Below, piece after piece: positions 59,585-64,000 of a DNA stretch of 64,000 nt; position 1 is the stretch's first letter, and the number at the start of each line of letters is the position of its first letter. The stretch lies in NCBI GenBank assembly GCA_022495005.1, contig JAGYXB010001108.1, positions 372,001 through 436,000 on the forward strand, written 5' to 3'. The DNA comes from Rhyacophila brunnea. Lineage: Eukaryota; Arthropoda; Insecta; Trichoptera; Rhyacophilidae. Made by a program: the position numbers and the translations under genes. The notes under the pieces were generated by a model that was not told the DNA's origin, searched no databases, and saw nothing but the letters and a program-made list of their open reading frames with translations.

Positions 59585-59859
59585 TCAGCTGTAAATTAAT
59601 AACGACTACTGAATTAGATATACCTAAGTAATGCAATTTATTGTTGGTAGTGTGAGAATATTCTAAGGTAAGATCATTTTTATACCTACAAGCACTCGCA
59701 AAAAGATTAATAACTTCCATTTTCGCATTCCCAATTTGAAATTAATGGGCCTCTATTGAATATTATTTTTATATAATTTTTTTAAGCAAAAATTTAATTT
59801 GGCCATTCAGTAAACCGTTTGGGAGCATTGCTCTGCACACATTGAAAATATTATTTATC

Positions 59860-59935
59860 AGAAGCAAGATTCGAATTCACACCAATTGCTTCAGAGACTG
59901 ACGCACTACCACTATTTTACCGTAGGGATAATAAT
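59860..59935 (-). mobile_element. tRNA-like SINE head
   Basis: The minus strand has TAGTGGTAGTGCGTCAGTCT, CTGAAGCAATTGGTG and GTGAATTCGAATCTTGC, in the order A box, anticodon region, B box. Pairing is too poor for a working tRNA. Confidence 0.4.
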
Positions 59936-60024
59936 GAGGGTCATTCGAACTCTTGAAAAAATAATTTAACACAGCATAATAATATAACACTTATATCACG
60001 AGATGAACCTTTGATGTAGGTACT

Positions 60025-60330
60025 CGACAGGAAGATCTTTAGAAGAATTTTTGTAGCTATAGGAAACAATGGTGTCTGGAGAACGAGGTACGAGTACCTA
60101 TGTACAACTCGAAGATATATAGCCAGTTTGCGTAACCAAAGTAATGGAAATTATCAAGGAGGAACGATTATAATGAACAGGCCTTGTCACGTGGGTGGAA
60201 GAAATGCAGTCTCCAAAAATTCTAATGACATTAACTCTCCAAGGAAGAAGATAAATTGGAATACTAACGCTGATATGGATTGACTGAAGTGGAGAAATAT
60301 TTTTGAGGCGGTTGATTTTGAAAACTTATA
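60025..60330 (+). pseudogene. RTE-like LINE C-terminal relic
   Basis: LDRKIFRRIFVAIGNNGVWR then TRYEY aligns with FERKILRRIYGPIRDGTNWR then RRYNAE of the fragment at 31105. Frameshifts and stops follow. Only the first 30 codons are convincing. Confidence 0.55.
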
Positions 60331-60756
60331 TATTTTGAAAATTTTCAAAAATGACGCAAGAATAAAAAAAAAACTACAAGTACACAAATTTGACATTACT
60401 TACGAGTAGGTAAAAAGTATATGGTCGATGGATTTTCTAGTAATTAGTTACAGGATAAGATTTTTAATTAAGGGTGTGGTTATTTTTTGACGTTTAATTT
60501 CAAAATTAAACAAAAAAGTTACAATGTTGACAACAATTTTTATTGTAAAGTGATAGAACGTTGCTAAAATAGATGAGTTAAAAAAGCATTAGGGTAAGTG
60601 ATGACGAAAGTTTCTTAGATTGTATTTATATTATTAATTTTTTTAATGAATGAATCAATAAATTTGATAACGTAACATTCTTTATTCAACATAATTTGAA
60701 TACACCTCAGACATATATAAATGACTACTATTTAAAATGATTTTGAAAAAAATACG

Positions 60757-60830
60757 ACGCCCAGCGGGGATCGAACCGGCGTTCACTGGATTCGTACCAG
60801 CGCGCTCTCCCAACTAAGCTAGGAAGCCCA
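60757..60830 (-). tRNA. tRNA-like sequence, likely SINE-derived
   Basis: The minus strand folds with D arm GCTTAGTTGGGAGAGC, anticodon stem GCTGG / CCAGT around loop TACGAAT, and a T arm around CCGGTTCGATCC. The acceptor strands do not pair and the base before the anticodon is A instead of U. The internal promoter boxes are intact but a functional tRNA is unlikely. Confidence 0.45.
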
Positions 60831-63213
60831 TAGCAGTCAAATTGTTAAGAGAGTACTTCAGTGAAACGGCAAATAATTTTCAACAGTAGGTGCGACGAAA
60901 TTTGTCACTAGTCGTCAATCGGAAACCGACAGTCGAGGTGTCTGCACGTCGATTTGTTTTGTCATGGCGTCGGATGAAAATATTCTTAAATCGTGTAAAG
61001 ATGACTAAAAAACTTTACGTATGTACTTAAAAAAGAAAACATGTCAATGAATATACTATTATCATTAGTAGTATAACAATAAACATAACATTAAATGGAA
61101 GAATGTTGGATTTTTATGAAAATTATATTTCGTTCGGCACGCGTCATTTGCACAATCAGCGCATCGCCTAGCCACGATCTTTTTAGACCATGCCTCAGCT
61201 GAAGTATAGCCTTTACTAGAATATTGCTTTGATGTTTAAAACAGGGTCAAGCGAAAATCAGCACATTTAAATAAAATTAAACATTTAGCATATTTTTGTG
61301 ACAATATAAAAAAGTGTATAACAAAAAATCGATGAAAGTTTCTGCTAATATATAAAGATGGCTTCCGTCATTAAAAAATGATTTTACAAAAACCCGGTAA
61401 GCCGTAGTTAGTACCTGCCTGTCCATTTATTTGGAGAAATTTTAAATCTTGCCGTTTAATAAATACCTTTCTGTTATCGAGCATCTTTTTGTCTCAGAGC
61501 CGTGGAGGACATTTCAGTAGCACTCGAACGTCGTGGATATAACAACCCTTATAAAGGGCTTTCGTTTTCATCCCCCTTCAGAGGTATGTCTCCCTGAATA
61601 GGAGTGTGAAAAAAATCCTCTCGTCAATTTGGGGATGTTTTTCGTTAGCACCGTTCGAATCGCCGTGACGGAAAGGCTTCGTGGATAGCTTTCAAAACAA
61701 AATATCTCAAATAGTTAAATACCTAGATTTAAAAAAAATGTGTCAATAACAAAATATAATTTGTTATTTTATTTAACACTGAATGATCATAATAAACTAG
61801 ATTTAAGAAGGTTGCATTATTTTTATTTACCGTACGTACAGGGACTTAACGGCCCACATGACCAACGTAGGTCAAAATGGAGTATTTATGGTATTTTCAA
61901 AACATTAGCCTGAATATTCCTTAAAAGTTGTAGATAATCTATTTATATAATTTTGAAGCCTTTTTATCCTTTATATTTATTTTAAACATTTGATGACTGC
62001 ATAAAGTATTTTTATTACATAACATAGTATTCTTTTAAACCTCTCGATATAATGTTTTAGAATATAGTCATATTTCAGTACATCCGTGTGCAATGGTGTT
62101 TTAGGTTTATTAATTTTTAAACGCATTTATAAAACCATTAGTAAATTTTATGTTGGCATTAATATAGTGAAATATTTACGATAAATATTATATTTATAAT
62201 CTCTGTGATTCCAAATTTGACAAGAATTAAGCATTTCATTTTTCAAAAAATGGGCAAGATCACCACATTTGAAGATAATTCTAAAGATACTGATTAAAAG
62301 CTACATTTTTGACCATTCAAATGTGGTAAAATATCCTACAAATAAAGATTGTTTTATAATAATTATTTGAAATACGCCATTTCTATTGGCATTTCCCAGT
62401 AGTTAAGTTACAACATATGGCCGTAGCCATAAGTTGACAAACGATAATTGAAGTAGGGAGTAAGATCATGTTAACGCGCGTGTTTGAACATGTACCTAAC
62501 CGAACGTTCATTGCGTCGAGTTGCAGCTTCTGGCGCGCATGACTATATATATTTTATTTTTTCAAGATACATAGGTGAAGCTTATGAACATGTTTTTTAT
62601 TCTCATCACAATTCTATTATCACAATATTATTATCACAAACATAATATAGTAATCATTAAATTGTGCACCCGTATGTTTTTGATGGAATTCCTGTGTAAA
62701 AAAAGTTTTTTTATAAACTTTGAAAACCATTTTTTGGGAATCTCAGGTCAAAAGGTAAGTACGAATACGTATGTAGCTGTACACTTATGTAGGTGTAAGG
62801 GGTGGAAATCGTTAAGGGCCGGGATCGCGGTTCGTGTCTTGAAAATGAGAATGGGGAAGAACGAGAAATCAAGAGCTTGTGCGATGATTCTTGCTATATA
62901 ATTTAAACATAATTGAACATAGCAGGAGTAACAAAATAAAATATGAATTTATAAATCGATCATAGTGAAATTAATTATTATTAACCTCACAAATATGTAC
63001 CTAACATTCATTTTACTAAGGCTCTATAATAGCGAGGATGATTGATAAAATATATTACAATTTCGTTTTTTGTAGCGTATATTTTCCATTACAGGATTCC
63101 AAAATTCGTATATATACGTAATATGTGATTACAGTACACACTGGTTGAACTCTACGTTCTAGTCATAATTTAAGGTTATTAATGATAATCGGAAACTTTA
63201 TAGGAATTCAATT
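60831..63213. other. Gene-free stretch
   Basis: A less AT-rich block at 61490-61690 has no readable frame. The frame at 62575-62901 looks like chance. Nothing else is supported. Confidence 0.35.
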
Positions 63214-63462
63214 GAGTACCTTTGTACCAAAGTGGGACAAACGCCACCTCCCACTAAATTCATGTTTTAATTAATTATGGTAGTGCAAGTGATGTTCTTT
63301 TCAAAAAATCCACCAAAAGTATCAAAAACGGTAGTTTTCATAGAGATTTTTGAGTTAAAAGTTGGTATGTTATATGAAAAACGGACACTTTTCACACATG
63401 TTTGTGAGACTCCTGTAAAATTTTGTAAATGGCTTATGTCCCACTTTGATACCAAGGTACTC
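63214..63462. mobile_element. Inverted-repeat element flanked by AATT
   Basis: GAGTACCTTTGTACCAAAGT and the inverted right end GAGTACCTTGGTATCAAAGT differ at two of 20 positions; GGGACA follows in both. AATT flanks both sides, as for the element at 7135. The two short overlapping frames inside are not genes. Confidence 0.7.
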
Positions 63463-63792
63463 AATTTGAAAAACTAATTTGTTTGGATTCGTAATATATT
63501 TTTCATTTTCATAACTAAACTAAACTGGAAAAAATAGTTGTAACTTCGTCATGGACTAATTCTTGCTGACGCACCTTCGCTATTATAAGATGATATAGAT
63601 CTAAATAATATAACACTATACATCAATCATTTTTAACAATTATCAATTATCTTGCGTACAATTTTATTTATGTATGAATAATTTAATAAAAGGTCCACCT
63701 CCAACCGCAATATTAACCCCCACGACAGCCGAGCGGCTTAAGCGTCGTCTTGATTTTATTTTAATAATTTTTTTACTTAAAAATGTAAATAT

Positions 63793-64000
63793 AACGATGG
63801 TCGAGCGGTTTACTTGTCGGCTTATAATGTCATGGGTCCCAGGTTCAAATCATAGTTCTGGCAAATACACATACTTATTAGTTTTCAGTTTGTGTATGGA
63901 GCAAAATTATGGACCTAATAATGTTGAGCAAGTGGCCATCATCCATATCCCGTAAAAACAAAAATCAGCTGTTAATTAATAAAATCCTATTCTCTTCTTC
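63793..64000 (+). mobile_element. tRNA-derived SINE, family 1, cut by the window end
   Basis: ACGATGGTCGAGCGGTTTAC gives an A box, then TGGGTCCCAGGTTCAAATCA, TTCTGGCAAATACACAT, GTTGAGCAAGTGGCCATCAT and CCCGTAAAAAC. A second A-box-like piece (ACAGCCGAGCGGCTTAAGCG) lies upstream at 63723-63742, suggesting an earlier head or insertion. The 3' end is outside the window. Confidence 0.7.

Noticed and set aside
62575..62901. 108-residue plus-strand frame
   Set aside because: First half is AT-driven low complexity and the second half has no recognisable domain; no supporting splice or start context.
1..64000. CRISPR array, prophage, operon or secondary-metabolite cluster
   Set aside because: No regularly spaced direct repeats, no compact gene runs, and spliced insect genes with transposons throughout; the window is eukaryotic.

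Overview
The window looks like insect nuclear DNA, most probably from a moth or butterfly. It is AT-rich, has spliced protein-coding genes, and is packed with small non-autonomous DNA transposons, Helitron remnants, tRNA-derived SINEs and decayed non-LTR retrotransposons. Scattered GTAGGTACCTA-type words, a SINE/MITE type carrying the GAAGTTATACTTC inverted word, and LINE 3' ends with GATGATGA tails fit Lepidoptera. The order is an inference; an arthropod is nearly certain. There are no bacterial-style operons, rRNA genes, CRISPR arrays or convincing functional tRNA genes.

Two host genes can be supported, both on the minus strand. A small secreted Kazal-domain peptide gene lies at 648-1978 (two exons, joined in phase, six cysteines complete only after splicing). 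A C2H2 zinc-finger protein gene lies at 16385-18809 (two coding exons, about 421 residues, eight fingers, phase-1 intron). A 62-codon minus-strand open frame at 59396-59584 and short frames near 45.4-45.9 kb and 46.6-46.9 kb look partly coding but have no recognised family.

The remainder is mostly a transposon graveyard. At 3.3-9.5 kb there are five inverted-repeat elements (hAT with an 8-bp target duplication, PIF/Harbinger-like with TTA, others) and a LINE relic. At 11.1-13.7 kb a hAT-like MITE is followed by a Helitron copy with both ends, holding only the N-terminal part of its protein. At 21.0-25.2 kb an RTE-like LINE is split by a hAT element, which carries a second hAT and a CATGG-ended element that is itself split by a third hAT. 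A second Helitron (25.3-28.0 kb) holds only the PIF1-like helicase half. At 29.0-31.8 kb there is a GGAGC-rich element with a 10-bp target duplication, two more CATGG-ended copies and another hAT with nested insertions.

From 36 to 45 kb come a fourth CATGG-ended copy, several SINEs, a tRNA-Ile-like sequence inside an inverted-repeat element, and three terminal-repeat MITEs. From 45 to 64 kb the DNA is mostly unremarkable AT-rich sequence with a Harbinger-like MITE at 53.6 kb, LINE relics, SINE copies and a short inverted-repeat element at 63.2 kb. The genes do not form a pathway; the main biological content is the layered history of transposon insertion around two small genes.
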